Positions 1-8,524 are shown, counted from the first letter of the stretch. The stretch: DNA of 64,000 nucleotides from Sphingobium sp. AS12 (GCF_019097845.1 NZ_JAHRGM010000093.1:1-64000); one strand, 5' to 3'. Numbers and translations: made by a program. Notes: generated by a model from the sequence alone, not told the origin.

Positions 1-52
1 ATTAGGCATGCCGCCAGCGTTCGTTCTGAGCCAGGATCAAACTCTCAAGTTT
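1..52 (-). rRNA. rrs: 16S rRNA, 5' end only
   Basis: The reverse complement contains the near-universal 16S start (AGAGTTTGATCCTGGCTCAG at about 25-44), followed by the alphaproteobacterial-looking continuation ACGAACGCTGGCGGCATGCC. The gene is read leftward and leaves the window at base 1, so only about the first 50 nt are present. The exact mature 5' end (about 50-53) is estimated. Confidence 0.97.
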
Positions 53-375
53 GATGTCCAGTCCCTGCCAGGCGGAATAAGCCCAACAGAAACCGCTCAT
101 TTCCAGGAGCCATTCCTGCACAATATATAAACTAGTGGATATATATTGAGACATATAGGAACGGCCTAAATTTAACCGATCACACGACGCCTGAAAGCCG
201 TCGCAGACCGGAGCCGCCGCCCAGATGTCCCTTCATCATTCAACAATGTCAAAGAACCACCAACTCAAGAAGCGGACAACCAGCCCACCCCGATCCTTGC
301 GTTTCGGAGGACTGCTCATCCCATCATGTTGGCGACCGTAAAACGCGCTACCCGCTGGCAGCGCCCCGTCCGGTG
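53..375 (-). other. 16S rRNA leader region
   Basis: This stretch lies between the putative rrn promoter and the 16S gene and has no credible protein gene. Read leftward it carries a boxA-like element (GGTTCTTTGACATTG, about 244-258), the usual antitermination signal of rRNA leaders, and an AT-rich inverted repeat (CAATATATA at 121-129 and TATATATTG at 140-148). The AT-rich hairpin may take part in leader folding or processing. That role is inferred. Confidence 0.7.
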
Positions 376-381
376 AACAGC

Positions 382-410
382 CCTCTAGGTAGACACGCAG
401 ATTCGGTCAA
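382..410 (-). promoter_or_regulatory. Putative rrn sigma70-type promoter
   Basis: Read leftward, TTGACC (405-410) stands exactly 17 bases before TAGAGG (382-387). That is a good -35 and a fair -10 for a housekeeping promoter, placed about 330 nt upstream of the 16S gene. Between 411 and the end of pobA at 608 I see nothing else: the short reading frames there have no family resemblance. Confidence 0.5.
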
Positions 411-607
411 CAGGGAAATTGCCCAGGATGCGATTTTTTGTTGAGAATGTTCACGAAAATGACGCCAAAACCCCTCAAATATCGCGGTTTGCACGGGCTG
501 AAACGGACAATGGCGCGGGCAGCTTTTCAGCCATCCCGCGCCATTCTCGTCGCCCGATCGTGACAGAAACAGCGAATCGCCACGCCGAATCAACGCTATC
601 GCCGCCC

Positions 608-1777
608 CTACAGCGGCAAACCCACATAATTTTCGGCGATCGTCGTCTGCGCCGCCACTGACGAGACAATATAGTCCAGATCCGCCACCTGCATCCGCCG
701 GTCAAACGCATCGCTGTCGGGGAAACGGTGCATCAACCGGGTCAGTTGCCAGGAAAAGCGTTCCGCCTTCCACACACGCGCCAGCGCCTTGGCAGAATAG
801 CCTGCCACCCCGTCCGCATCCCCGCGCCCAAAATAGCCGATCAGCGCCTGCGACAGATAATGCACGTCCGACGCGGCCAGGTTCAGCCCCTTCGCGCCTG
901 TCGGCGGCACGATATGCGCGCTGTCGCCTGCCAGCATCAGCCGCCCGTGCCGCATCGGCTCGAACACATAGGAACGCAGCGGCGCGATCGACTTTTCCAG
1001 CGCCGGGCCGCGCACCATCTGCGCTGCCGCCTCCGGTCCCAGCCGGATCGCCAGTTCGTCCCACAGCCGGTCGTCGGACCAGTCCTCGACCCTCTCGTCC
1101 AGCGCCACCTGCACATAATAGCGGCTGCGCGTTTCCGATCGCATCGACGCCAGCGCAAAGCCGCGCTCGTGATTGGCGTAGATCAGCTCATGATTGCAGG
1201 GCGCCACGTCGGCCAAAATGCCCAGCCAGCCAAAAGGATAGACTTTCTCATAGGCGGTTGCCGCCGACGCCGGGATCGCTTTGCGCGAGGGGCCATGGAA
1301 ACCATCGCATCCGCACAGAAATTGCGCATCGATCCGGTGGCTCGCACCATCCTTGCTGTAGGTCAGATAGGGCGCATCGCTATCAACATCATGCAGCGCG
1401 ACGTCGCCCGCGTCATAGATGATCTCCAGCCCGCGTTCGGGCGCCGCCTCCATCAGGTCGCGGGTGATTTCGGTCTGGCCATAGACCATCACCTGCTTGC
1501 CGGTCAGCCCTGCGACATCGATGCGGATCAGTCGCTCGCCATCGGCCAGGTGAAAGCCGTCATGCGGCAAGCCCTCCGCGTGCATGCGCGCGCCCAGTCC
1601 AACCCGGTCCATCAGATCAGTCGTCGTCCGCTCCAGCACCCCCGCCCTGATGCGCCCCAGTACATAATCGGGCGCGGCCCGTTCGACGATGATGGTGTCG
1701 ATCCCCTCGGCCCGCAACAAATGGCCCAGCAATAGCCCGGCTGGCCCTGCTCCGATAATGGCGACCTGGGTTTTCAT
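608..1777 (-). CDS. pobA: 4-hydroxybenzoate 3-monooxygenase (PobA)
   Basis: FAD-dependent hydroxylase that converts 4-hydroxybenzoate to protocatechuate with NAD(P)H and O2. The 389 residues are close to the usual length of about 390. The Rossmann motif GAGPAG is at residues 9-14, followed by the family's IRAGVLE segment, a central DG motif (CGCDGFHG) and the FAD-binding GD motif (LAGDSAHIVPPTGAKGLN). The start at 1777 gives the canonical N-terminus MKTQVAIIGAG; the open frame continues upstream to 2275 but that extension lacks homology. Its product feeds the lig genes at 5-13 kb. An AraC-type regulator (3874) and an aromatic-acid transporter (2555) lie on the divergent side, which fits a 4-hydroxybenzoate uptake and oxidation unit. 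Confidence 0.95.
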   Translation of the reverse strand: MKTQVAIIGAGPAGLLLGHLLRAEGIDTIIVERAAPDYVLGRIRAGVLERTTTDLMDRVGLGARMHAEGLPHDGFHLADGERLIRIDVAGLTGKQVMVYGQTEITRDLMEAAPERGLEIIYDAGDVALHDVDSDAPYLTYSKDGASHRIDAQFLCGCDGFHGPSRKAIPASAATAYEKVYPFGWLGILADVAPCNHELIYANHERGFALASMRSETRSRYYVQVALDERVEDWSDDRLWDELAIRLGPEAAAQMVRGPALEKSIAPLRSYVFEPMRHGRLMLAGDSAHIVPPTGAKGLNLAASDVHYLSQALIGYFGRGDADGVAGYSAKALARVWKAERFSWQLTRLMHRFPDSDAFDRRMQVADLDYIVSSVAAQTTIAENYVGLPL

Positions 1778-1976
1778 GATATGCCTCTCCTGCCGAACCA
1801 GATTTGCGCCGATCATGCCCATTTGCCGGTCGCCATCACAGGGGCGGAGCAACCATATAATTGGATGATTCAGCAGCCACGCTCCGTTAATACAGCGCCA
1901 ACTTGACCGAAACGGCGGATTATCACATGAAATGCAGGTTGAACCAATAATGGACGATCCGACAGAGAGGAGAGAC

Positions 1977-2537
1977 ATGACCGACACCCTGCCCCGTCGC
2001 AGCCTGCTCAAGGCGATGCCCGGCCTAGCCCTCGCCGGGGCTGCCACGCCCGCCATGGCCGCGCCTTCCGACGCGCTGGCGACTCCGCCCCTCACCCTTG
2101 CCATGCGGTTGCGCGTCCTGATCGGCGCGCCGCAGGAACTGGGCACCGTCGATGGTGTGCGCAAGCGGATCATTCCCATTACTGGCGGCAGCGTGGACGG
2201 CCCGCGCCTGACCGGCAAGATCCTGCCCGGCGGCGCGGACTGGCAATCCATCCGCCCGGACGGCACGGCCGACATTCTCGCCCGCTATTCGATAGAGGCC
2301 AGCGACGGCACCATATTGTCGATCGTCAATCCGGGCTATCGCCATGGCCCCGCCCCGGTGCTGGCCCGGATCGCAGCCGGGGACGCGGTCGATCCAGCCC
2401 TCTATTATTTCCGCACCACGCCGCGTTTTGAGGTGGCGAGCGATGGTCCGCATGCCTGGCTTGGCCGCACCGTCTTTCTTTGCACCGCTGCACGCTATAG
2501 GGATCATGTGCGGCTCGATATTTTCGCGGTTGGTTAA
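1977..2537 (+). CDS. DUF3237 family protein with export signal
   Basis: A 186-residue protein. The N-terminus MTDTLPRRSLLKAM continues into a hydrophobic Ala/Gly-rich segment ending AMAAP near residue 25, which looks like a signal peptide, possibly Tat-type given the RR-S-L-L pattern. The rest (GARRITGG-like IPITGGSVDGPRLTGKILPGGADWQ, then YRHGPAP and YYFRTTPRFE) matches the DUF3237 beta-barrel family, whose biochemical role is not established. The start is chosen because AGAGAGGAGAG precedes it; an upstream in-frame start at 1932 lacks an RBS. It is divergent from pobA and directly upstream of the transporter gene, so a role in 4-hydroxybenzoate metabolism is possible but unproven. Confidence 0.75.
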   Translation: MTDTLPRRSLLKAMPGLALAGAATPAMAAPSDALATPPLTLAMRLRVLIGAPQELGTVDGVRKRIIPITGGSVDGPRLTGKILPGGADWQSIRPDGTADILARYSIEASDGTILSIVNPGYRHGPAPVLARIAAGDAVDPALYYFRTTPRFEVASDGPHAWLGRTVFLCTAARYRDHVRLDIFAVG

Positions 2538-2554
2538 AAATAAAAGGATTGAGG

Positions 2555-3862
2555 ATGGCGGAATACGCAACGGACGTCCGGCGGCAACTGGATGAAGCAC
2601 CTATGGGGCGGCTTCAGATCATCGCGATCATCCTTTGCGTCCTGCTCAATGCGCTGGACGGGTTCGATGTGCTGGCGATCAGCTTCGCTTCGCCTGGTAT
2701 TGCCAAGGAATGGGGCGTGGAGCGCGCCGCCCTCGGTCTCGTCCTGTCTATGGAATTGATCGGCATGGCCATAGGCTCCATCCTGCTCGGCAATGTCGCC
2801 GACCGGATCGGTCGCCGCCCTACCATCCTCTTCTGCCTCATCGTCATGGCACTCGGCATGGGCGCGGCGACGCAGGCTTGGGACGTCATCTCCCTCTCGG
2901 TCATCCGTCTGGCCACGGGGCTTGGCATTGGCGGGATGCTCGCCTGCACCAATGCGATGGTCGCGGAACTCGCCAATGCCCGCGCGCGCAGCCTGGCCGT
3001 CGCGATCATGGCGGCGGGCTATCCGGCGGGCGCGATTCTTGGCGGATCGGTCGCCTCCCATCTGCTGGTCGCGGGCGACTGGCGCGACATCTTCCTGTTC
3101 GGGGGAATCGCCACTGCCCTGTTCCTGCCCTTCATCTGGTTCCTGCTCCCTGAATCGATCGGCTTCCTGCTGCAAAAGCGGCCCGACAACGCCCTGGCGC
3201 GGGTCAATCATGCACTCCGCCGCCTGGGCCATGCCGCGCTCGACGCCCTGCCGCCCGTCGACACCGCCTCGCTCAAACCCTCCTTTGCCGCGCTGTTTGC
3301 GCCGGGCCTTGCGCGCACCACCATCCTGCTGACGCTTGGCTATTTCTGCCATATCATGACCTTCTATTTCATCCTGAAGTGGGTGCCCAAGATTGTCGTG
3401 GATATGGGCTATGCCCCGTCGGCCGCAGGCGGCGTGCTGGTATGGGCCAATGTCGGCGGCCTGCTTGGTGCGCTGTTGCTGAGCGCGCTCAGCTGGCGGA
3501 TCGCGATCCGGCCGCTCGTCATCATCGCCATGATCGCCTCCACCTGTCTGGTCACCTTGTTCGGTCAGGAACAGACGACGCTGGCGGGCCTCAGCCTGAT
3601 TGCGGCCGCCGCCGGTTTCTGCACAAATGGCGCGGTCGTCGGCCTATATGCGCTGATGGCCCAATCCTTTCCCACTGCCGTACGCGCGGGGGGGACCGGC
3701 ATCGTCATCGGCTTCGGCCGGGGCGGCGCGGCGCTGGGACCGATAGTGGCGGGCTTCCTATTCAGCCTTAACGTCGGCTTGCCATGGGTTGCCTTTGCCA
3801 TGGCGCTCGGATCGCTGGTCGGCGCGGCACTACTGATCCTGCTGCGCCCCCGCCCCGCCTGA
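2555..3862 (+). CDS. Aromatic acid:H+ symporter, MFS (AAHS family, PcaK/BenK-like)
   Basis: A 435-residue major facilitator with about 12 hydrophobic helices. The first helix has the D-G-x-D signature (LNALDGFDVLAIS) typical of aromatic-acid/H+ symporters, and the loop after helix 2 has GNVADRIGRRPT, the MFS loop motif. Substrates in this family include 4-hydroxybenzoate, protocatechuate and benzoate. The neighbours pobA and pobR point to 4-hydroxybenzoate. Start: ATG at 2555, with AAGG 7 nt upstream, is preferred over TTG at 2549. It follows the DUF3237 gene by 17 nt and precedes the AraC regulator by 11 nt, so the three probably form one transcript. Confidence 0.9.
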   Translation: MAEYATDVRRQLDEAPMGRLQIIAIILCVLLNALDGFDVLAISFASPGIAKEWGVERAALGLVLSMELIGMAIGSILLGNVADRIGRRPTILFCLIVMALGMGAATQAWDVISLSVIRLATGLGIGGMLACTNAMVAELANARARSLAVAIMAAGYPAGAILGGSVASHLLVAGDWRDIFLFGGIATALFLPFIWFLLPESIGFLLQKRPDNALARVNHALRRLGHAALDALPPVDTASLKPSFAALFAPGLARTTILLTLGYFCHIMTFYFILKWVPKIVVDMGYAPSAAGGVLVWANVGGLLGALLLSALSWRIAIRPLVIIAMIASTCLVTLFGQEQTTLAGLSLIAAAAGFCTNGAVVGLYALMAQSFPTAVRAGGTGIVIGFGRGGAALGPIVAGFLFSLNVGLPWVAFAMALGSLVGAALLILLRPRPA

Positions 3863-3873
3863 CGCCGCCGCCC

Positions 3874-4746
3874 ATGTCGGTCGCCCCGGTCCCCAGCTTC
3901 TACCTTTATGGCGAACCGCAGCGCAGTGTGGCGGAGGGGTTCGTCCATGTCGAAAGCCTGGACGACCGCTCCCGTCCCAGCGAATGGACGATCAACCGCC
4001 ATGTCCATCGCGACCTCAACCATATCATCCTGATCGCGCAGGGCGGCGGCGCAATGCAGGCCGAAGCCAGCGAATTCCGGTTCGAGGCACCGTGCCTGCT
4101 GCTGGTTCCCGCCGGAATCGTCCATGGCTTCACTTGGCACCGCGAGTCCAGCGGCCATGTCACCACCATCGCCGCGGCCTATCTGCGCCACCTCATTGCC
4201 CGCGACGCCGATCTCGCCCCGCTCTTTGCCCACCCCCATGCCATCATGCTGCCACAGGCGGAGGGCGATGCCGCCGAAGCCGAGATCACACGCATGGCGC
4301 AGGAGCTGGGCTGGTCCGGCCCCGGCCAGCGCGCCGCAGTGGAATCCGCCCTGCTGCACCTCATGGTGCTGGCGCTACGCCACGCGGCCCTCGCGCAACA
4401 GGCGCAGCCCGGCACGCCGCGCCAGGCCGCACTCGTCGCCCGGCTGCGCGAACGGATCGAGCAGCGCTTCCGCCAGCGCGAGCCGGTGTCGGACCATGCC
4501 CGCGCATTGGGCGTCAGCCTCACCGCCTTGCGTCAGGCCTGCGCCCGTGTCGCGGGCACCTCTCCCGCCCAGATGCTCGATGATCGCGCTTTGCTGGAGG
4601 CACGCCGCCTGCTGCTTTATTCGCAAATGTCGGTGGCGCAGATCGCCTATGCCACAGGCTTCGAGGATCCGGCCTATTTTTCCCGCTTCTTCGCCCGCCA
4701 TATCGGCCAGCCGCCGCGCAGCTGGCGCGCCGCCAGAGACGGTTGA
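3874..4746 (+). CDS. pobR: AraC-family regulator, PobR-like
   Basis: A 290-residue transcription factor. The N-terminal half is a cupin-like sensor (H-V-H-R-D-L-N near residue 45, then GGGAMQAE and VPAGIVHGF). The C-terminal ~100 residues form the two-helix-turn-helix AraC domain, with RALGVSLTALRQACARVAG and the second-motif signature AYATGFEDPAYFSRFF. AraC-type PobR proteins activate pobA in response to 4-hydroxybenzoate in several proteobacteria; the context here (pobA and an AAHS transporter) supports the same job. The symbol is by context and resemblance, not proven. The reading frame opens earlier (3784) inside the transporter gene, but MSVAPVPSFYLYGEPQ is the natural start. Confidence 0.8.
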   Translation: MSVAPVPSFYLYGEPQRSVAEGFVHVESLDDRSRPSEWTINRHVHRDLNHIILIAQGGGAMQAEASEFRFEAPCLLLVPAGIVHGFTWHRESSGHVTTIAAAYLRHLIARDADLAPLFAHPHAIMLPQAEGDAAEAEITRMAQELGWSGPGQRAAVESALLHLMVLALRHAALAQQAQPGTPRQAALVARLRERIEQRFRQREPVSDHARALGVSLTALRQACARVAGTSPAQMLDDRALLEARRLLLYSQMSVAQIAYATGFEDPAYFSRFFARHIGQPPRSWRAARDG

Positions 4747-4766
4747 ACCCGCGCGTCCCCGGCCCT

Positions 4767-5006
4767 ATGCGTAACGCCATGACCGTGGACAAGCTCACCG
4801 ACCTGCTCGTGGCGAAACTGCTGCGCGACCATGGCAAGAGCAAACATCATTGGCGCAAACTGATCGGCCCGATCCGCCTCTACAGCCGCGCCACGCACCC
4901 CCATTGCAACTGGTCGGTGACGCCGACCGGTGCCTTTGCCGATGTGGCCCGGCTCGAAACCCTGCTGGACGATTTGCGGCTGGCGCACCCGTTCGTAACC
5001 GTCTGA
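4767..5006 (+). CDS. Small conserved-looking protein, unknown function
   Basis: A 79-residue reading frame beginning MRNAMTVDKLTDLLVAKLL, with a mixed charged core (HGKSKHHWRKLIGPIRLYSR) and no signal peptide, membrane segment or metal motif. Amino-acid composition and codon use fit a real gene. It starts about 20 nt after the AraC gene, so it could be co-transcribed. The start could be ATG 4767 or 4779, or TTG 4743; none has a strong ribosome-binding site. I do not recognise the family and assign no function. Confidence 0.5.
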   Translation: MRNAMTVDKLTDLLVAKLLRDHGKSKHHWRKLIGPIRLYSRATHPHCNWSVTPTGAFADVARLETLLDDLRLAHPFVTV

Positions 5007-5011
5007 CGCAC

Positions 5012-5044
5012 AAAAAAGGCGCGGTCGGTTGCCCGCCGCGCCTT
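5012..5044 (-). terminator. Rho-independent terminator after ligC
   Basis: Read leftward, AAGGCGCGG (5044-5036) pairs with CCGCGCCTT (5024-5016) and runs into a six-T tract (5017-5012). It lies 26 nt after the ligC stop and between convergent genes, so it is a textbook terminator for the lig transcript. The same stem could also act on the rightward transcript, but there it lacks a T tract. Confidence 0.85.
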
Positions 5045-5069
5045 CCTTGCGACCCCGCAGGGATTCCTT

Positions 5070-6008
5070 TTACGCCAGCTGCTGCTCCAGCTCGCCCAGC
5101 ACACGATAGCAATCGAACACCTTTGCGACGCTCGAATTGGGTTCGCGGCCTTCGCGGATCGCGCTGATGAATTCGCGGTCCTGCAATTCGATGCCGTTCA
5201 TCGACACTGCTACCTTGGACACGTCGATCGGCTCTTCCTTGCCGTTCACCAGATCGTCGTAGCGCGCGATATAGGTGCCGGTGTCGCCAATATAGCGGAA
5301 GAAGGTGCCCAGCGGCCCGTCATTGTTGAATGACAGCGACAGGGTGCAGATCGCCCCGCTCTCGCTCTTCAACTGGATCGACATGTCCATCGCAATGCCC
5401 AGGTCGGGGTGGATCGGCCCCTGCATCGCGTGCGCCGACACGATCCTGCCCGCCTGATAGGCGAACAGATCGACCGTATGCGCCGCATGGTGCCACAGCA
5501 GATGGTCGGTCCACGACCGCGCTTCGCCCTTGGCATTGATATTCTTGCGGCGGAAGAAATAGGTCTGCACATCCATCTGCTGGATGTTCAGATCACCTGC
5601 CGTGATCAGATTATGGACATATTGATGGCTGGGGTTGAACCGCCGCGTATGCCCGACCATGCAGGTCAGGCCGGTTTCCTGTTGCTTGGCCAGCACCGCC
5701 TGCGCGTCCGCCCAGCTATCGGCCAGCGGAATCTCCACCTGAACATGCTTGCCCGCCTCCATGCAGGCAATCGCCTGCGCCGCGTGCATCTGCGTCGGGG
5801 TGCACAGGATCACCGCATCAACATCATCGCGCGCCAGCGTGTCCGCCAACTCGGTGGTCGCATGACCAATGCCATATTTGTCGGCAATCGCCTGCGTCGC
5901 ATCCAGCCGTCGGCCAACCAGCGACGTCACGCTCACGCCATCGATATTCTTCAGGCCGTCGAGATGCTTTTCGCCAAAGGCGCCTGCACCAGCCAGGGCA
6001 ATACGCAT
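5070..6008 (-). CDS. ligC: 4-carboxy-2-hydroxymuconate-6-semialdehyde dehydrogenase (LigC)
   Basis: NAD(P)-dependent enzyme of the protocatechuate 4,5-cleavage pathway. It oxidises the hemiacetal form of the LigAB product to 2-pyrone-4,6-dicarboxylate (PDC). The 312 residues match Gfo/Idh/MocA-type LigC. The N-terminus MRIALAGAGAFGEKHLDGL carries the GxGxxG dinucleotide motif, followed by VEIPLADSWADAQ, then VGHTRRFNPSHQY and LLWHHAAHTVDLF, segments I know from SYK-6 LigC. The start is preceded by GGAG 7 nt upstream; the frame extends to 6083 without support. It is last in the leftward ligJ-A-B-C run, separated from ligB by 88 nt that contain a hairpin. Confidence 0.95.
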   Translation of the reverse strand: MRIALAGAGAFGEKHLDGLKNIDGVSVTSLVGRRLDATQAIADKYGIGHATTELADTLARDDVDAVILCTPTQMHAAQAIACMEAGKHVQVEIPLADSWADAQAVLAKQQETGLTCMVGHTRRFNPSHQYVHNLITAGDLNIQQMDVQTYFFRRKNINAKGEARSWTDHLLWHHAAHTVDLFAYQAGRIVSAHAMQGPIHPDLGIAMDMSIQLKSESGAICTLSLSFNNDGPLGTFFRYIGDTGTYIARYDDLVNGKEEPIDVSKVAVSMNGIELQDREFISAIREGREPNSSVAKVFDCYRVLGELEQQLA

Positions 6009-6030
6009 GAGAAACTCCGTATTATAAAAG

Positions 6031-6052
6031 CCCCTCCCATTTAAGGGAGGGG
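6031..6052 (-). repeat. REP-like hairpin between ligB and ligC
   Basis: A perfect 8-bp stem, CCCCTCCC (6031-6038) and GGGAGGGG (6045-6052), around a six-base AT loop. Read in the direction of the lig operon it is followed by CTTTTAT, so it resembles a weak intrinsic terminator or attenuator. The flanking GGTTGGGGTGGGTTGAGGC is reminiscent of a repeat common in sphingomonad genomes. A shorter relative (CCTCCC...GGGAGG) sits at 25727-25745. Confidence 0.65.
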
Positions 6053-6096
6053 TTGGGGTGGGTTGAGGCACGCGCCAAGGCACGCCTCGATGAATG

Positions 6097-6996
6097 TTAC
6101 TCCGCTGCGATCGCCGTCACCGTATCGCTCCCGGTCATATCCAGCCCTTCGCCATTATCCGGGCGCAGCACCATATGGCCGATCGCGGTGTTGGAGCAGG
6201 TCACATGATAATGGCGGTGCAGCGCGCGGGTCTTTTTCCCCAGCGCCCCGCGCATCACCAGCCACATCACCATTTCAATGCCTTCGCTGCCCGTCTCGCG
6301 CAGATATTCGATATGCGGAATCCGGCGCAGATGGTCGCTCTCACCGACCAGCCCATCCAGGAACATATTGTCCCATTCCTTGTTGATCAGCCCCGCGCGC
6401 GGTCCCTGCAACTGGTGGCTCATGCCGCCGGTGCCCCAGATCTGGACGTTCAGATCTTCGGGGAAGCTTTCGACCGCCTTCTTGATCGCTTCGCCCAGCG
6501 CCCAGCAGCGATTGCCCGACGGCGGGGGATAGGTGACGACATTGACGGCCAGCGGCACGACCTTGCACGGCCAGGCGTCGGGCTTGCCGAACATCATGCT
6601 GAGCGGCACGGTCAGCCCATGGTCGACGTCCATCTCGTTGATGATGGTCATGTCGAACTCGTCTAGCACCAGGCTCTGCGCAATATGCCAGGCCAGGTCG
6701 GGATGCCCCTCCACGTCCGGCACCGCGCGCGGCCCCCAGCCTTCGTCCGCCGATTTGTAGCGCTCGCCGCAACCGATCGCGAAGGTCGGGATGATCTTCA
6801 TGTCAAAGGCGGACGCATGGTCATTATAGACCAGAATGATGACATCGGGCTTTTCCGCCTTCTCCCATTCGCGCGTCCAGTCATACCCTGCAAAGATCGG
6901 CCCGAAATATTCGTCACGATCCTTGTTGAAGTCCGACGCCACGCCCAGCAGCGGCACATGGCTCGACGCCACGCCAGCAGTAATCCTCGCCATCAT
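6097..6996 (-). CDS. ligB: Protocatechuate 4,5-dioxygenase beta (catalytic) subunit, LigB
   Basis: Catalytic subunit of the Fe(II) extradiol dioxygenase LigAB, which opens protocatechuate between C4 and C5. The 299 residues compare with about 302 in SYK-6. In the MARIT numbering His12 (ASSHVPLLG) and His59 (VYNDHASAF) are the expected iron ligands. A Glu in SEGIEMVMW supplies the third. A further His in IWGTGGMSHQLQG corresponds to the conserved active-site His. The ATG at 6996 overlaps the ligA stop as ATGA, and GGGAG lies just upstream, so the two are translationally coupled. Identification is very secure. Confidence 0.97.
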   Translation of the reverse strand: MMARITAGVASSHVPLLGVASDFNKDRDEYFGPIFAGYDWTREWEKAEKPDVIILVYNDHASAFDMKIIPTFAIGCGERYKSADEGWGPRAVPDVEGHPDLAWHIAQSLVLDEFDMTIINEMDVDHGLTVPLSMMFGKPDAWPCKVVPLAVNVVTYPPPSGNRCWALGEAIKKAVESFPEDLNVQIWGTGGMSHQLQGPRAGLINKEWDNMFLDGLVGESDHLRRIPHIEYLRETGSEGIEMVMWLVMRGALGKKTRALHRHYHVTCSNTAIGHMVLRPDNGEGLDMTGSDTVTAIAAE

Positions 6997-7415
6997 CTTT
7001 TCTCCCTGATCGACCGCTGGCCTTCGGGTGAACGGCCACCATTCATCATCATTTCCCGATATTCGGGAAAGCTCATGCCGGTCATGGTGCTGACCGCCTC
7101 GGCGAACGGAATCCCGTCGGTCGAAAACAGCTTGGACAGGAAATAGACATTGCCGCCCAGGTCCAGGCACCGATTATAGTCGCGCGCCAGCAACGCCAGC
7201 TTCTGGTCCTCGGTCAACGGCCATTCGTCCATATAGGCGCGCTCGTCGGCCTTGAACCGGGTGCGATTTTCGTCCTTCATCAGGCTCATCGCAAACTGGT
7301 TCATATGATAGCCCTTGCGCGCGCGTGCCGCCGTATAGACGCGGGTGCCGGGAATATCCTCGAACTCAGCCAGATATTCGTGAATATCCTGATGCTTGGG
7401 ATCTTCTGTCATCAT
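6993..7415 (-). CDS. ligA: Protocatechuate 4,5-dioxygenase alpha subunit, LigA
   Basis: Small helical subunit (140 residues, about 139 in SYK-6) that caps the LigB active site in the alpha2beta2 enzyme. Recognisable segments are DIPGTRVYTAARARKGYHMN, FKADERAYMDEW and LARDYNRCLDLGGN, which are typical of LigA. Its ATG overlaps the ligJ stop as ATGA, and its own stop overlaps the ligB start the same way, giving tight coupling of ligJ, ligA and ligB. No metal-binding residues are expected in this subunit. Confidence 0.96.
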   Translation of the reverse strand: MMTEDPKHQDIHEYLAEFEDIPGTRVYTAARARKGYHMNQFAMSLMKDENRTRFKADERAYMDEWPLTEDQKLALLARDYNRCLDLGGNVYFLSKLFSTDGIPFAEAVSTMTGMSFPEYREMMMNGGRSPEGQRSIREKR

Positions 7416-8437
7416 AGTCCCCTCTCCTTTAATTGCGCGTCCAGCCGGGGAAAGACGCGGCGGGCATTGCCCTCGAAAATGGCGGCGCGCTCGGCCGCGC
7501 TGATGTCCAGCGCATCGACATAGCGCTTGGTGTCATCGAAATATTGCCCGGTGGTGGGGTCGATCCCGCGCACCGCGCCGACCATTTCCGACCCGAACAG
7601 GATATTCTTGTTGTCGATCACATCGGCCAGCAGATCGACGCCCGGCTGATGATAGACGCAGGTGTCGAAATAGATGTTGTTCATCAGATGCGTCGACAGA
7701 TCGGGCTTTTTGAGCATGTCGGCCAAGCCGCGATAACGCCCCCAATGATAGGGCACCGCGCCGCCGCCATGCGGGATGATGAAACGCAGCGTCGGGAAAT
7801 CCTTGAACAGGTCGCCTTCCAGCAACTGCATGAAAGCGATCGTGTCCGCCGCGATATAATAGCCGCCGGTCGCGTGCATCGCCGGGTTGCAGCTGCCCGA
7901 AACATGGATCATCGCCGGGACGTCCAGCTCGACCATTTTCTCGTAGAAGGGATACCAATAGCGGTCGGTCAGCGGCGGGTGGGTGAAATGCCCGCCGCCC
8001 GGATCGGGATTGAGGTTGCAGCCGATGAAACCCAGTTCAGTGACACAGCGCTCCAACTCGGCGATGCTATTGCGCATGTCCGCCTTGGGCGACTGCGGCA
8101 ACATGCATACGCCGACAAAGGTTTCGGGGAACATCGCCACCACCCGCGCGATCAGGTCGTTGCAGCGGATCGCCCATTCCTTAGCCATCGCTTCATCGCC
8201 GACATGCGGTGCCATCGCCGATGCGCGAGGCGAAAAGATCGTCAGGTCCGCGCCACGCTCCTTGATCAGCCGCAACTGGTTCGCCTCGATCGTCTCGCGA
8301 ATCTCTGCGTCGCTAATATTGGGATAGGGCGGGCACGGCGTCCCGGCCTTGAACGCCGCCTTCTGCTCCTCGCGCCAGGCATCATGCCCCTTGGGCAACA
8401 CCGTATAATGGCCATGGCAATCAATAATCAGGCTCAT
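7412..8437 (-). CDS. ligJ: 4-oxalomesaconate hydratase, LigJ
   Basis: Zinc-dependent amidohydrolase-superfamily enzyme of 341 residues, the same length as SYK-6 LigJ. It hydrates the oxalomesaconate tautomer to 4-carboxy-4-hydroxy-2-oxoadipate, the substrate of LigK. The N-terminus MSLIIDCHGHYTVLPKG has the metal-binding H-x-H. Further in are SCNPAMHATGGYY, the RFIIPHGGGAVPYHWGR metal/active-site segment and LFGSEMVGAVRGIDP. AAAGAG precedes the start. It is the first lig gene after the DUF1932 gene; the 89-nt gap holds REP-like hairpins, so an own promoter there is possible. Confidence 0.96.
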   Translation of the reverse strand: MSLIIDCHGHYTVLPKGHDAWREEQKAAFKAGTPCPPYPNISDAEIRETIEANQLRLIKERGADLTIFSPRASAMAPHVGDEAMAKEWAIRCNDLIARVVAMFPETFVGVCMLPQSPKADMRNSIAELERCVTELGFIGCNLNPDPGGGHFTHPPLTDRYWYPFYEKMVELDVPAMIHVSGSCNPAMHATGGYYIAADTIAFMQLLEGDLFKDFPTLRFIIPHGGGAVPYHWGRYRGLADMLKKPDLSTHLMNNIYFDTCVYHQPGVDLLADVIDNKNILFGSEMVGAVRGIDPTTGQYFDDTKRYVDALDISAAERAAIFEGNARRVFPRLDAQLKERGL

Positions 8438-8462
8438 TGCGTCTCTTTCCTAAACCCTGTTC

Positions 8463-8489
8463 CGTCACCCCGGCGCAGGCCGGGGTCTC
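8463..8489. repeat. REP-like hairpin (CCCCGGC-GCAG-GCCGGGG)
   Basis: A perfect 7-bp stem with a 4-base loop (8468-8485) inside CGTCACCCCGGCGCAGGCCG. It resembles repetitive extragenic palindromes of sphingomonads and lies between the DUF1932 gene and ligJ, 35 nt from a second repeat of different sequence. Confidence 0.7.
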
Positions 8490-8524
8490 AGGCATCGACG
8501 CACCGCGCCTGCCCAACAAAACCC

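Noticed and set aside
121..148. AT-rich inverted repeat as a possible replication or phage attachment site
   Set aside because: It lies in the rRNA leader, where AT-rich hairpins are expected; no integrase or direct repeats are nearby.
348..711. Three short frames upstream of the 16S gene
   Set aside because: They lie over the rrn promoter region and the pobA end, with low-complexity Arg-rich translations and no RBS.
1778..2275. N-terminal extension of PobA to 2275
   Set aside because: The extra 166 codons lack homology and run over the divergent DUF3237 gene; MKTQVAIIGAG is the canonical start.
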